A program made the translations under genes and the position numbers. Under the pieces are notes generated by a model that saw only the letters and a list, made by a program, of their open reading frames with translations, searched no databases and was not told where the DNA came from. Positions 15,220 to 23,225 of a stretch of DNA of 40,263 bases are shown here, piece by piece. The stretch spans positions 2,263 through 42,525 of the forward strand of contig PXQN01000002.1 in assembly GCA_003021305.1 (NCBI GenBank), in the 5' to 3' direction. This stretch comes from Halobacteriales archaeon QH_10_67_22. Lineage in GTDB: Archaea > Halobacteriota > Halobacteria > Halobacteriales > Haloarculaceae. How positions within the stretch are numbered: position 1 is the stretch's first letter; each line of letters starts with the position of its first letter.

Positions 15220-15300
15220 TAGTGATTATTGTCGGTCTGTTCCGGATCGACCGCACGCGTTCGTGCGGTCATACCGGTAAATCGCTACAATAATCACTAT
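15219..15300 (+). repeat. 82-bp hairpin element, full copy A
   Basis: ATAGTGATTATTGT at 15219-15232 is matched by its inverse complement at 15287-15300 (17 bp perfect if the flanking CTG/CAG is counted). Inside is a second palindrome, GACCGCACG-CGTT-CGTGCGGTC, so the whole element folds into a long stem. It is the reverse orientation of the copy at 25816-25897 and has the same length. TA at both edges suggests a TA target. The left end supplies or abuts the TGA stop of the preceding gene; the right end is seven bases before a possible GTG start of the next. Confidence 0.75.
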
Positions 15301-15341
15301 CAGACTACTGTGAACGAGAAAACACTTGTCGGTGCTAAGTC

Positions 15342-16364
15342 GGCGTCATCGGCGCGGGAGCGGCGGCCGCTGGTGCAACGTACGTTCTCGACGAGACCAC
15401 AGAGGCGACCGTCACAGTCTTAGAGAAATCCGGCGGGCTCTGCGGCCGGGCTGCGACGCGGCGTCGCGGGGCCGTCACCTACGATTACGGCGCGAACTAC
15501 GTCAAGTCCGACGACGAGCGTGTCGTCGACCTGCTGACCGAGACGCTGTCGACCGACGGACTCGTCGACGTGACAGAACCGGTCTACACATTCGACGCCG
15601 AGGGGGCCGTCTCGGAAGGCCGGGACGCCGACGACCACAAGTGGACCTACGAGACGGGACTGACGCAACTGGCCAAGCGACTGTTCGGCGCGACCGACGC
15701 CGCCGTCCACCGGAACACGCGGGTCGAAGGGATCGCCCGCGACGGTGAGCGGTGGCGCCTGACCGACACGACGGGCACCGAGTGGGGACCGTTCGACCTG
15801 CTGCTGGTGAACCCGCCGGCGCCCCAGACTGCCGACCTGCTGGCCGGCGCCGACTGGGACTCACCCGTCCGGGGGGCCCTCGAACGGGCCACGCGGGACG
15901 TCGACTACCGGGCGGTCTGGACGGCGGTCCTGCACTACCCGTTCGAACTGGACCGGCCCTACTACGCGCTGGTCAACACCGACAAGGACCACGCGGTCGG
16001 GTGGGTCGCCCGCGAGGAGTGCAAACCCGGTCACGTCCCGGACGGGGAGTCGCTGCTTGTCGTCCAGGCCAACCACGAGTGGTCGGTCGCCCACTACGAC
16101 GACCCGGCAGCCGAGAACGTCGCCGAGCTGGCGGCGCTCACCGCCGACGTCGTCGACGACGACCGACTCACCGACCCCGACTGGACGGACCACCAGGGCT
16201 GGCGCTACGCCCTTCCCGAGGAGGGAGTGCGCCGGGGCGTCGTGGACGACGCCGCCGACCACGGCCTCTACGTGCTGGGTGACTGGGTCCCCGGCGAGGG
16301 CCGGCTCCACGCCGCGCTTCGCAACGGCCTCGACACCGGCGAAGAGGTCGCGCTCTCGCTGTAA
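15342..16364 (+). pseudogene. FAD/NAD(P)-binding amine-oxidase-like protein, start lost
   Basis: The frame begins GVIGAGAAAAGATYVLDE, the FAD-binding GxGxxG fold. It continues with VTVLEKSGGLCGRAATRRRG, DYGANYVKSDDERVV, WTYETGLTQLAKRLFG, a WTAVLHYPFELDRPYYALVN segment and a C-terminal FAD loop (GLYVLGDWVPGEGRLHAALR). This is a complete, roughly 340-residue flavoprotein of the NAD(P)/FAD-dependent, renalase-like amine oxidase type. A TAA (15336-15338) lies in frame just before GVIGAG, and the first in-frame ATG is 15570, which would remove the FAD fold. An upstream GTG (15310) would reach it only with one inserted base. The gene has lost its start or there is an assembly error. The stop TAA abuts copy 3 of the MITE. 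Confidence 0.6.
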
Positions 16365-16473
16365 TACTGTCGGACACAAGTACGTGAACACGCTCGTCGG
16401 TGTGTCACCATCGAGACGTCTCGGAGACCGCCAACCGAAGTATCGAGTGTCGACTTGCTCGTGTCCGACAGTA
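16365..16473 (-). mobile_element. 105-bp MITE, copy 3
   Basis: The core is 16367-16471, TA at 16365-16366 and 16472-16473. It is inverted relative to copies 1, 2, 4 and 5. The left TA directly follows the TAA stop of the FAD gene. The internal palindrome GAGACGTCTC is conserved. Confidence 0.88.
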
Positions 16474-16583
16474 TACGGACTCCCCTGTCTCGAGACTGTG
16501 ACCGCCCGCAGTACCACACTCCAGCGTCTCCGTCCGTGGGCCATCCGGGCGATCGACATCACAGCTCGTCGGGGGGCCGTACA

Positions 16584-16589
16584 TTTATT
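16584..16589 (+). promoter_or_regulatory. TATA-like box
   Basis: TTTATT is 24-30 bases before ATG 16614, in the right place for a leaderless start of the 83-residue gene. Confidence 0.45.
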
Positions 16590-16613
16590 CACTCACGCGA
16601 AGTATCACCAGCC

Positions 16614-16865
16614 ATGGACGAAACAACACTCTCGGAACGCATCGCCGCCGAATACGACGGGTGTGACGAGGACACCGCCGACCGTATCGCCTCGAAAGCC
16701 GGGCAGTACGACGCAGAGGTCGAGGCGAACAGGACGGCCGAGGACTGGATCGCGTTCATGCGGGATTCCGACCTGGAGCGCGCTGTCGACGCCTGGAACT
16801 GGGCGGTCGGGTACGTCGACTCAACACACTGGGACCAGGGAAACCCGTACAAAATGGACCCCTGA
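16614..16865 (+). CDS. Small acidic hypothetical protein
   Basis: The 83-residue protein reads MDETTLSERIAAEYDGCDED, then TADRIASKAGQYDAEVEANR, TAEDWIAFMRDSDLERAVDA and WNWAVGYVDSTHWDQGNPYK. It is a compact, Trp-rich helical protein with normal haloarchaeal composition. I do not recognise a family. ATG 16614 is supported by the TATA-like box about 27 bases upstream. The gene stands alone between a MITE and the convergent msrA. Confidence 0.7.
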   Translation: MDETTLSERIAAEYDGCDEDTADRIASKAGQYDAEVEANRTAEDWIAFMRDSDLERAVDAWNWAVGYVDSTHWDQGNPYKMDP

Positions 16866-16954
16866 CCGGCAGTTTCGCTTCGCAGGCCGACGGCGAGTTT
16901 CGCTTCGACGGTCGTTAGCCAGCGTCAAAACCAGTTACCGACGCCCGACCGGGG

Positions 16955-17542
16955 TCACTGGACCGCGGCGATGTCGGCAACCTCGTGCCCGGCGATCCGC
17001 CCGTTGAGTGTGGCCGCCGCCGGCGAGTCCCTGATCCCGGCGTCGTCGTAGCCCGCGTCCTCGAAGTCCGCCAGCAGGGCGCGCTTGTTCCGGAGGTTGT
17101 ACTTCTGGTGGTACGTCTCCGCGAGGGTGAACGCGTCGAGTTGCTCGACCCGAGTCGACGCGTCCATCGCGAGGTTCCCGAGGGCCGTCTCGATTGTCTC
17201 GCGTTCCCCGGGGGATCCGTAGAACAGCACGTTCTGGTACTGGCGCTTGCCGGTCTGTCGGCGCGGGTCGTGATTCCGGATAGCCAGGTCGACCAGATCG
17301 GCGAACGACACCACATCCGGGTCGTAGTCGACCTGGAGTGCCTCGCTGTGGTCGCCGATGTCGTGGTAGGTCGGGTCCGGCGTCGACCCGCCGGCGTAGC
17401 CGACGCGGGTGCGGACGACGCTCTCACGGGCGCCGAAGGTTGCGTCCGGGCCCCAGAAACAGCCCAGCGCAACCGTCGCCGTCTCCGTCTCGTCGGGAGC
17501 GGGCGCTGTCTCGTCGTAGGCACGGATGCGTTCGGGGTCCAT
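16955..17542 (-). CDS. msrA: Peptide methionine sulfoxide reductase MsrA (second)
   Basis: The 195-residue MsrA-family protein has the catalytic motif VALGCFWGPDATFGA, where the residue after Trp is Gly rather than the Cys of the first MsrA. It also has VGYAGGSTPDPTYHDIGDHS and EALQVDYDP. A C-terminal segment (TLAETYHQKYNLRNKRALLA) is typical of the divergent branch. It begins right after the stop of msrB (TAG then ATG with no gap), so the two are translated from one mRNA and repair both epimers of methionine sulfoxide. It is about 35-40% like the other MsrA by eye. Resolving cysteines are not obvious, so the recycling mechanism may differ. Confidence 0.9.
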   Translation of the reverse strand: MDPERIRAYDETAPAPDETETATVALGCFWGPDATFGARESVVRTRVGYAGGSTPDPTYHDIGDHSEALQVDYDPDVVSFADLVDLAIRNHDPRRQTGKRQYQNVLFYGSPGERETIETALGNLAMDASTRVEQLDAFTLAETYHQKYNLRNKRALLADFEDAGYDDAGIRDSPAAATLNGRIAGHEVADIAAVQ

Positions 17543-17953
17543 CTATTCGTCCGCCGGGTCGAAAGTGAGTGCGAGTCCGTTCATGCAGTAGCGGTCGCCG
17601 GTGGGTTCCGGTCCGTCGCCGAACACGTGCCCGAGGTGGCCATCACACCTGCTACACAGCACCTCGGTCCGCTCGCCCAGCAGTCCCGGGTCGGGTTCGG
17701 TCGCCACTGCGTCGTCGGCGACAGGTTCCCAGAAACTGGGCCACCCCGTGCCCGAGTCGTACTTCGTCTCGGCGTCGAACAGCGCCTGGCCACAGCCCGC
17801 ACAGCGGAAGACGCCGTCGCCTTTCTCGTCCAAAAGCGGCGAGGTGCCACGGGGTTCCGTGCCGGCTTCGCGCAGGATATGGTACTCGTCGTCGGACAGT
17901 CGCTCGCGCCACTCGGCCTCCGTCTCGGGAAGGTTTCGCGTCTCGCTCATCAC
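17543..17953 (-). CDS. msrB: Peptide methionine-R-sulfoxide reductase MsrB
   Basis: MsrB reduces the R-epimer of methionine sulfoxide. The 136-residue protein has the zinc-binding CxxC pairs (CAGC and CSRC), the YDSGTGWPSFWEP core, HLGHVFGDGPEPTGDRYCMN and the catalytic Cys in RYCMNGLAL. Length and order are normal. Met 17953 and Met 17950 are adjacent starts. It is the first gene of the msrB-msrA operon. Confidence 0.95.
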   Translation of the reverse strand: MMSETRNLPETEAEWRERLSDDEYHILREAGTEPRGTSPLLDEKGDGVFRCAGCGQALFDAETKYDSGTGWPSFWEPVADDAVATEPDPGLLGERTEVLCSRCDGHLGHVFGDGPEPTGDRYCMNGLALTFDPADE

Positions 17954-18047
17954 ACGGGTGTAGCCGCTCTACGACAAAGAATACTGGGAAGGTGTGTGCG
18001 GCGTACGTCCAACGGCATAAGTAGCGACGACGCGTAGTGGAGTCGGT

Positions 18048-18182
18048 ATGACCGACGACCGAGAGGAGGTGCCGGTCACGGCGGACCACCCCGATAGCCC
18101 GTTTCACGCGACCGGGACAGACCATATCACACTGATCGGCAGCAACGAGGCCGACACGATCGAGTTCTACCGGGACGTCCGT
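18048..18182 (+). pseudogene. VOC/glyoxalase-family N-terminal stub
   Basis: The frame starts MTDDREEVPVTADHPDSPFH and continues ATGTDHITLIGSNEADTIEF and YRDV. The TDHITLIGSNxxDTIEFYRDV pattern is the first beta-alpha unit of vicinal-oxygen-chelate proteins (glyoxalase/dioxygenase family), including the His metal ligand. About 44 residues later the frame loses homology, 20 bases before the end of the convergent DUF389 gene. The rest of the roughly 250-300-residue protein has been deleted. Confidence 0.6.
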
Positions 18183-18201
18183 CCGTTCTCGCGGACCGCG
18201 C

Positions 18202-19497
18202 TCACCCTGCGGTGGCGTTCGACACCTCGTAATCGCGGAACTGGACCTGGACCGTCACGGGCTGGTCGGTCCGCTCCGTGACCGCCCGGTCGAGTGTGTT
18301 CGCCAGTGCCGGGTACGACTGGTCGGAAACGCGACTCATCGTCGCAGTGACGGTCGTTCCTTCGCCCAGGGGGTCCCACCCCGCGTACTCGACTGTGAGG
18401 CCGACCAGGTCGAGGTCGGTGTACTCCCCCTGGGCGAGTACGTCTTCGGTCGCCCGGTTGACGGCGAACTCGAAGGCCATGTGCTGGACGGCCCCGACGA
18501 GGACGAGCGCGACCACGACGAGCACGACGAGTGCTGTCCCGCCCAGCACCGCGGCCTCCCGGGTCGAGGAGAGGTCGAAGATCCCCTCGTCGACTTCGTC
18601 GGGACGGTAGTCCAGATAGGCGAACATCAGCGAGCTCCCGGTGTTGACGGCGACGATAGTGAGCAACAGGAGCAACAGCGACCCGACACCCACGACGGGG
18701 GCACCCCAGGCGAACCCGATCCCGGCGGTCGCGGCGGTCGGGACCAGCGCCGCGGCGACCATCACGCCGACGATGCTGACGTTACCCTTGGTCGCGAGAC
18801 CGAAGGCGCCGGCCGCGCCCGCCGCGAGGCCGATGGGCACCGACAGCACCCCCGGCGAAAGCCGCACCGAGAGCAACTCGACACTGGCCACGTTCAGCGT
18901 CGCCGGATACACGTGCAGCGCTTTGACCGCGAAGCTGAACACGACGGCGCCCACGACGGCGACGCCCAGCCCCAGCGCCTGCTGGCCGAGACTGTCGAGC
19001 AGCATGTCGCGGTCGTCCCGGACGACACCGATGCTCGCGGTCAGCATCGGCGCGACCAGCGGCGCCAGCACCATCGACCCGACGACGATGGCCGGCGACC
19101 CGACGAGCAGTCCCGACGACGCGACCACCGTGCTCAGCAGCATCATCCAGACGTAGGACCGGGTGTTGGGTCGCATGTCCTTTGCCTTCGAGCGCAAGGT
19201 CTCGGGTGAGATACTGTTGGGCGTGTCGGCCCACGTGTCCTGGACGTCGTCGACTCCTTCGTAGATCGCGAACTCGGTCGACGTCGAGACGGTGTAGACC
19301 CGTCTGTCGTACCCCACCTCCGCCAGGTCGTCGAGCACGTGTTCGACGGCGTCGGCGGGGACGACGAACGAGACGAGGTCGTGGCCGTCTCTCGCGCCGT
19401 CACCGTCGGCGACGACGTATGCCACCCCGCGCTCCTCGAGGACTCCGAGAACTCTGGGGCGCTGTTCCCGGGGAACCGACAGCTGCAGCTCTCGCAT
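18202..19497 (-). CDS. DUF389 (TIGR00341) membrane protein
   Basis: The 431-residue protein from ATG 19497 has a soluble N-terminal alpha/beta domain (about residues 1-75, MRELQLSVPREQRPRVLGVL). Next come the DUF389 core with several transmembrane helices (YVWMMLLSTVVASSGLLVGS, then VGSMVLAPLVAPMLTASIGV, LATKGNVSIVGVMVAAALVP and VVGVGSLLLLLLTIVAVNTG). A last helix and a C-terminal soluble domain of about 90 residues follow. The conserved SMVLAPLVAPML motif identifies the family, whose function is unknown; a transport role is often guessed. It ends 20 bases from the VOC stub. Confidence 0.88.
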   Translation of the reverse strand: MRELQLSVPREQRPRVLGVLEERGVAYVVADGDGARDGHDLVSFVVPADAVEHVLDDLAEVGYDRRVYTVSTSTEFAIYEGVDDVQDTWADTPNSISPETLRSKAKDMRPNTRSYVWMMLLSTVVASSGLLVGSPAIVVGSMVLAPLVAPMLTASIGVVRDDRDMLLDSLGQQALGLGVAVVGAVVFSFAVKALHVYPATLNVASVELLSVRLSPGVLSVPIGLAAGAAGAFGLATKGNVSIVGVMVAAALVPTAATAGIGFAWGAPVVGVGSLLLLLLTIVAVNTGSSLMFAYLDYRPDEVDEGIFDLSSTREAAVLGGTALVVLVVVALVLVGAVQHMAFEFAVNRATEDVLAQGEYTDLDLVGLTVEYAGWDPLGEGTTVTATMSRVSDQSYPALANTLDRAVTERTDQPVTVQVQFRDYEVSNATAG

Positions 19498-19660
19498 ACT
19501 GTCCCCTGGTGTGGCGGCCCGAAAAGCGCGGACCAGGCATTGACAGGCCGACCTGACCGACACCAGGCACTCCGCTGTACCGCGAGCGGGCCGAGAGACA
19601 CACCCCGCCGAACGACGGCTGTGGCAACGTACTTATGAGTCACCCGTTCCTGGCTGGGGT

Positions 19661-20128
19661 ATGGCCATCACGCGCGGCGATACCGTCACAATCGAGTACA
19701 CGGGCCGTCTCGGGGACGGAACGGTCTTCGACACGTCCCGGGAGTCGGTCGCCGAGGAGGCGGACCTGGACCACCATCCGGACAGGGCCTACGACCCGCT
19801 CACCGTCGAGGTCGGTGACGGACGCGTCATTCCGGGACTGGAAGAGGGGCTGGTCGGACTGGAAGCGGGCGACGAGGAAACCATCGTCATCGAACCCGAA
19901 GACGGGTACGGCGACCACGAGGACGAGCGCGTCGTCTCCTACGACGCCGACGAGTTCCGGGGCATGCTGGGCGGCCGTGACCCCGAAGTGGGACTGGAAC
20001 TCCAGACAGAGGAGGGACTACCCGGAACGGTCGTCGAGGTTCGCGAGGATGTCATCCGGGTGGACTTCAACCACGACCTCGCCGGGAAGCGACTGGAGTT
20101 CGACGTCGAGGTCGTGACGGTAGACTGA
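19661..20128 (+). CDS. FKBP-type peptidyl-prolyl isomerase (SlyD-like)
   Basis: The 155-residue enzyme has the FKBP N-terminal strand (GDTVTIEYTGRLGDGTVFDT), the active-site segment (LTVEVGDGRVIPGLEEGLVG) and EAGDEETIVIEPEDGYGDHE. An inserted IF (chaperone) domain follows, then the C-terminal strand (LAGKRLEFDVEVVTVD). This is the archaeal/SlyD layout. The role is proline isomerisation and chaperoning in the cytoplasm. Its TGA overlaps by one base the ATG of the next gene (TGATG), so the two are translationally coupled. A TATA-like stretch (TACTTATGA) precedes the ATG by about 25-30 bases. Confidence 0.93.
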   Translation: MAITRGDTVTIEYTGRLGDGTVFDTSRESVAEEADLDHHPDRAYDPLTVEVGDGRVIPGLEEGLVGLEAGDEETIVIEPEDGYGDHEDERVVSYDADEFRGMLGGRDPEVGLELQTEEGLPGTVVEVREDVIRVDFNHDLAGKRLEFDVEVVTVD

Positions 20129-20421
20129 TGGGACTGTTCGAGAACCTCGGTCGGAAAGTCGAGGAGTTCAAACAGGAGGCGACCGAGGCCTCCCGAGAAC
20201 AGGCCGACTACCGGTGTGGCGACTGTGACGCCATCGTCTACGGCGGCCGCGACGACTGTCCCGACTGCGGGAGCACCGACCTGGTCGCCCGCGAACCTGA
20301 CGCGCCGCCGGCGGCCGACTCGGAACCGTTCGAGGCCACGACCGGCGACTCGGAGGAGGTCGACCCAGCCGACGACGGAACAGAACTCTCGGGGACCGAC
20401 GACCCCGACGCGGAGACGTAG
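20128..20421 (+). CDS. Small zinc-ribbon protein, coupled to FKBP
   Basis: The 97-residue protein has a helical start (MGLFENLGRKVEEFKQEATE), one zinc ribbon (YRCGDCDAIVYGGRDDCPDC, with four Cys) and an acidic disordered tail. The ATG overlaps the FKBP stop by one base. It may guide the isomerase or bind RNA, but this is a guess from coupling alone. Confidence 0.8.
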   Translation: MGLFENLGRKVEEFKQEATEASREQADYRCGDCDAIVYGGRDDCPDCGSTDLVAREPDAPPAADSEPFEATTGDSEEVDPADDGTELSGTDDPDAET

Positions 20422-20492
20422 TCGCCCGGTCTGTCGCCATCGGGGACTGTCCGCGGTCGACTCTCCGGCGTCGGTACGGCGTGACTACCTGA

Positions 20493-20601
20493 TACTGTCG
20501 GACACAAGCAAGCCGACACTCGATACTTCGTTTGGCGGTCTCCGAGACGTCTCGATGGTGACACACCGACGAGCGTGTTCACGTACGTGTGTCCGACAGT
20601 A
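20493..20601 (+). mobile_element. 105-bp MITE, copy 4
   Basis: The core is 20495-20599, TA at 20493-20494 and 20600-20601, in the same orientation as copies 1 and 2. It ends two bases into a possible ATG (20601), 42 bases before the ATG of the next gene, so its right end lies in that gene's upstream region and could affect transcription. Confidence 0.88.
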
Positions 20602-20642
20602 TGAACGTAAGGCGTATGCACTGTCACCACCGAGATGCCTGT

Positions 20643-20978
20643 ATGAGTCTCGACGACCTCACAGCGGAGGTACAGGACAACTACGGCGACATCGACGACG
20701 AACTGGCGGTCAGGACCGACCGCGAAACCCGCAACGAACTCGCGATGCTCCAGGCCGCGCTTGACCCAGAGGACGTCGACGAACTCGTCCGGCGGGCGGT
20801 CCACGCCTTCTTCCAGCGGACGGTCGAGACCGGCAACCTCGACTTCCACCTCCGGGGGGAGTACGACGTCACCTACGACGAGTACCTCTCCGGGATGACC
20901 TTCGACGAGATGACCGGTGGGGCCGAGCTCCCACAGACTGGCACCGGCGACCCCGACGACCGGCGCTATCAGTTCTAA
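20643..20978 (+). CDS. Haloarchaeal hypothetical protein
   Basis: The 111-residue protein reads MSLDDLTAEVQDNYGDIDDE, then LAVRTDRETRNELAMLQAAL, DPEDVDELVRRAVHAFFQRT, GNLDFHLRGEYDVTYDEYLS and GMTFDEMTGGAELPQTGTGD. Helical first, then a Tyr/Asp-rich tail. It resembles small haloarchaeal proteins of unknown role, and I do not recall a name. ATG 20643 is chosen; an in-frame ATG at 20601 uses the edge of the MITE and would add 14 residues. A T-run follows the stop closely. Confidence 0.75.
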   Translation: MSLDDLTAEVQDNYGDIDDELAVRTDRETRNELAMLQAALDPEDVDELVRRAVHAFFQRTVETGNLDFHLRGEYDVTYDEYLSGMTFDEMTGGAELPQTGTGDPDDRRYQF

Positions 20979-20984
20979 ACGACA

Positions 20985-20993
20985 TTTTTTCTT
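20985..20993 (+). terminator. T-run terminator
   Basis: TTTTTTCTT begins seven bases after the TAA stop of the preceding gene, in otherwise GC-rich DNA. This is the usual form of a haloarchaeal terminator. Confidence 0.5.
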
Positions 20994-20997
20994 CGGG

Positions 20998-21186
20998 GGG
21001 TGTCCTCGGCCGCCTGTGGGCGCGAGCGGTGAACCGCCTCGCTCGCCCTGCTCGCTCGGCGGACGTTCCACCGCCCGCATGCGAACTGTTCCACCGCCCG
21101 CTCGGCGAACCTCAGACACTCGCTGCACGAAAGTTCTCCGCTCGCTGGCCGGGCTTTCGTACCGCTCGATTCCCTTCCACCGGTCG
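20998..21186. other. Gene-free GC-rich spacer
   Basis: No protein-like frame is seen. There are short direct repeats of TTCCACCGCCCGC (one copy with a single difference near 21065 and 21091). Otherwise nothing stands out. Confidence 0.35.
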
Positions 21187-21777
21187 TCAGCGGAGTTCGT
21201 CCCGCACGACTCCTTCCAAGACATCGAGCAGTGCCTCCGCGTCGCTCATACGGGCGGTCTCTCCGAGTTCCAGCTGGAGCCCGCCGCAGTCGGCGGCGAG
21301 CCAGTTGACGAAGTTGTCGGGGTGGACGCCAGCGTAGGGGCCATCCGAGACGGATCTGACGGGAACCGAGATGGCGTCGTCGAGGCGGTCCCGAACTGTC
21401 GCTCTCGTCGATTCGGCCGCTCGACCGCCGACGATAACCTCGTCATCGCCGAGGCCGTGGAGGCTGACGACGGTGTCGAACCCTCTGTCGGCGATGCGAC
21501 CGAGCAGCGGGTACTCCTCGGGCGTGATGGCCTTCGAGGGCGGGTGCCAGGCGTCGTAGGCGCCGCCGTCGTCGTAGCCGAAGGCCGCCCAGCAGGTCAC
21601 CCCCGGGACTCGCGTGGCGAGTTCGACCGCCAGGTCGCCGGTGCCTGGTTCGACGTCGCCGGCGTGGCCCGCACAGACCACGCAGTCTGCGTTCGTCCCG
21701 TCGTCGTAGAGAAACTCCGTGAGGTGGCCGGTGTCTGTCGTGGCGACCGGCCGGGTCGTGATCGTCCGTCTCGACAC
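21187..21777 (-). CDS. Poly-gamma-glutamate hydrolase-like protein
   Basis: The 196-residue protein matches the family of zinc amidases from phages that degrade poly-gamma-glutamate. The motifs are VVCAGHAGDVEPGTGDLAVE (metal site with His/Glu), VVSLHGLGDDEVIVGGR, PVRSVSDGPYAGVHPDNFVN and GGLQLELGETAR. The protein is short, without signal peptide, so a cytoplasmic role is likely. Haloarchaeal homologues are known, but the substrate here is not. It is convergent to the T-run region and shares strand with the following aminotransferase, 80 bases away. Confidence 0.82.
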   Translation of the reverse strand: MSRRTITTRPVATTDTGHLTEFLYDDGTNADCVVCAGHAGDVEPGTGDLAVELATRVPGVTCWAAFGYDDGGAYDAWHPPSKAITPEEYPLLGRIADRGFDTVVSLHGLGDDEVIVGGRAAESTRATVRDRLDDAISVPVRSVSDGPYAGVHPDNFVNWLAADCGGLQLELGETARMSDAEALLDVLEGVVRDELR

Positions 21778-21858
21778 GTGCCACGCTCGGGGGTAGCGCG
21801 ACTTAACCGTCCCGACATCTTCGGCCTGCGACGAGACGTCCCGACCGTCTGACGCCGG

Positions 21859-23196
21859 TCAGGCAACGTCGGCGATGGCATCGGTCAGCAGGTCGACCCC
21901 GATCCGGATCTCCCGCTCGCGCACGTCCAGCGGCGGGAGCACTCGCAGGGTCTTGTGGCCACAGCCCAGCAACAGCAGACCGCGCTGTCTCGCCGCCGCA
22001 AGGACGTCGTCGCGGCGCTCTTTGGTGTCGAACTCGGCGGCGAGCAACAGTCCCGTACCCCGGATGTCCACGACGGGTTCGGGGTCGGCGTCGGTCAGTA
22101 ACTCCTGGAACTGCCGGCCGCGTTCGACGGCGTTTGCCGTGAGGTCCTGCTCGTCGATGACGTCGATGGTGATCGCGCCCTGGGCGGCGGCGACGACGTC
22201 ACCGGCGCCCCACGTCGAGGAGAGCCGACTCGTCTCGTCGGGGAACACCTCGTCGCGGCCGATGGTGGCACCGACGCGCAGGGCCTTGGCCGAGGCGATG
22301 ACGTCCGGTTCGATGGCGTAGTGGTCGGCGGCCCAGAACTCCCCCGTCCGCCCGATACCGGTCTGTATCTCGTCGACGACCAGGGGCACGTCGTAGGTCT
22401 CACAGACGTCGGCGATTTCACTCATGAACGCGTCGCTGGGGAACCGGTAGCCGCCCTCGCCCTGGACCGGTTCGAGGACGACGTAGGCGACATCGTTGGG
22501 ACCCATCGACCCGCGACCGGGGTCGAGCATCCGGCGGAGTCGCGACCGCTCGCCCGTGAGAAAGCCACAGGAACACGTCTCGGCCGTACACGTCCGGTCC
22601 TGGCAGAACGGGACGGCTTCGATCCCCCCAATTTCGGGGAAGTCCCGGCGGTAGACCGCTCTGGAGCGGTTGAGCGACAGCGCGCCCAGCGTCCGGCCGT
22701 GGAAGGCCCCCTCGAACGTGACGCCGTACGTCCCGCCGGTGTGGTCGTAACAGACCTTGATCGCGTTCTCGACGGCTTCGGCGCCGCTGTTCGAGAGAAA
22801 GACAGTGCCCATGTCGTACTGGCTCGACCGGTCGGTCAGTCGAGCCATCAGGTCCGCGGGCGTCGGCAGGTCGTGCTCGCCCAGCGGGCCGCCCGCGGCG
22901 TAGAAATCCTGGCCGGCGATCTTCGAGGGGTCGGGCAGGTCCAGCGCGTCGAGGCGGTCGGTGACCGTCGGGTTGTTGTACCCCAGCGGCGCGGACGCGA
23001 CGTGGGCGGCGAAATCCAGGAGGACGTTGCCGTCGACGTCCGTACAGAACGGCCCGACGGCGTCTGCGGTGTGGTCCCAGACGAACTCACAGACGTAGGT
23101 GCTCGGGGCGGCCGTCTCGTGGTGGTACTCGACCCATTCGCGGGCGCGCTCGCCGGAGAACCGCTCGACGCTCGGCTCGGCCGACTCCCTGTCCAT
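21859..23196 (-). CDS. Class III PLP-dependent aminotransferase
   Basis: The 445-residue enzyme has the class III hallmarks: SNSGAEAVENAIKVCYDHTG, TFEGAFHGRTLGALSLNRSR, LEPVQGEGGYRFPSDAF, LVVDEIQTGIGRTGEFWAAD, and the PLP-binding Lys (about residue 304) in VIASAKALRVGATIG. A Cys-rich insertion (CQDRTCTAETCSCGF) is typical of one haloarchaeal branch and may bind a metal. The substrate cannot be read from the sequence; 4-aminobutyrate or ornithine-type amino donors are usual. The gene is single, followed 30 bases away by the MgtC-like gene on the same strand. Confidence 0.9.
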   Translation of the reverse strand: MDRESAEPSVERFSGERAREWVEYHHETAAPSTYVCEFVWDHTADAVGPFCTDVDGNVLLDFAAHVASAPLGYNNPTVTDRLDALDLPDPSKIAGQDFYAAGGPLGEHDLPTPADLMARLTDRSSQYDMGTVFLSNSGAEAVENAIKVCYDHTGGTYGVTFEGAFHGRTLGALSLNRSRAVYRRDFPEIGGIEAVPFCQDRTCTAETCSCGFLTGERSRLRRMLDPGRGSMGPNDVAYVVLEPVQGEGGYRFPSDAFMSEIADVCETYDVPLVVDEIQTGIGRTGEFWAADHYAIEPDVIASAKALRVGATIGRDEVFPDETSRLSSTWGAGDVVAAAQGAITIDVIDEQDLTANAVERGRQFQELLTDADPEPVVDIRGTGLLLAAEFDTKERRDDVLAAARQRGLLLLGCGHKTLRVLPPLDVREREIRIGVDLLTDAIADVA

Positions 23197-23225
23197 GACC
23201 GGAGTAGGGCGGAACTACAGTTAAG

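Noticed and set aside
20998-21186. CRISPR or other repeat array
   Set aside because: Only a 13-base direct repeat pair is present, without regular spacing or spacers. No CRISPR array was found in the window.
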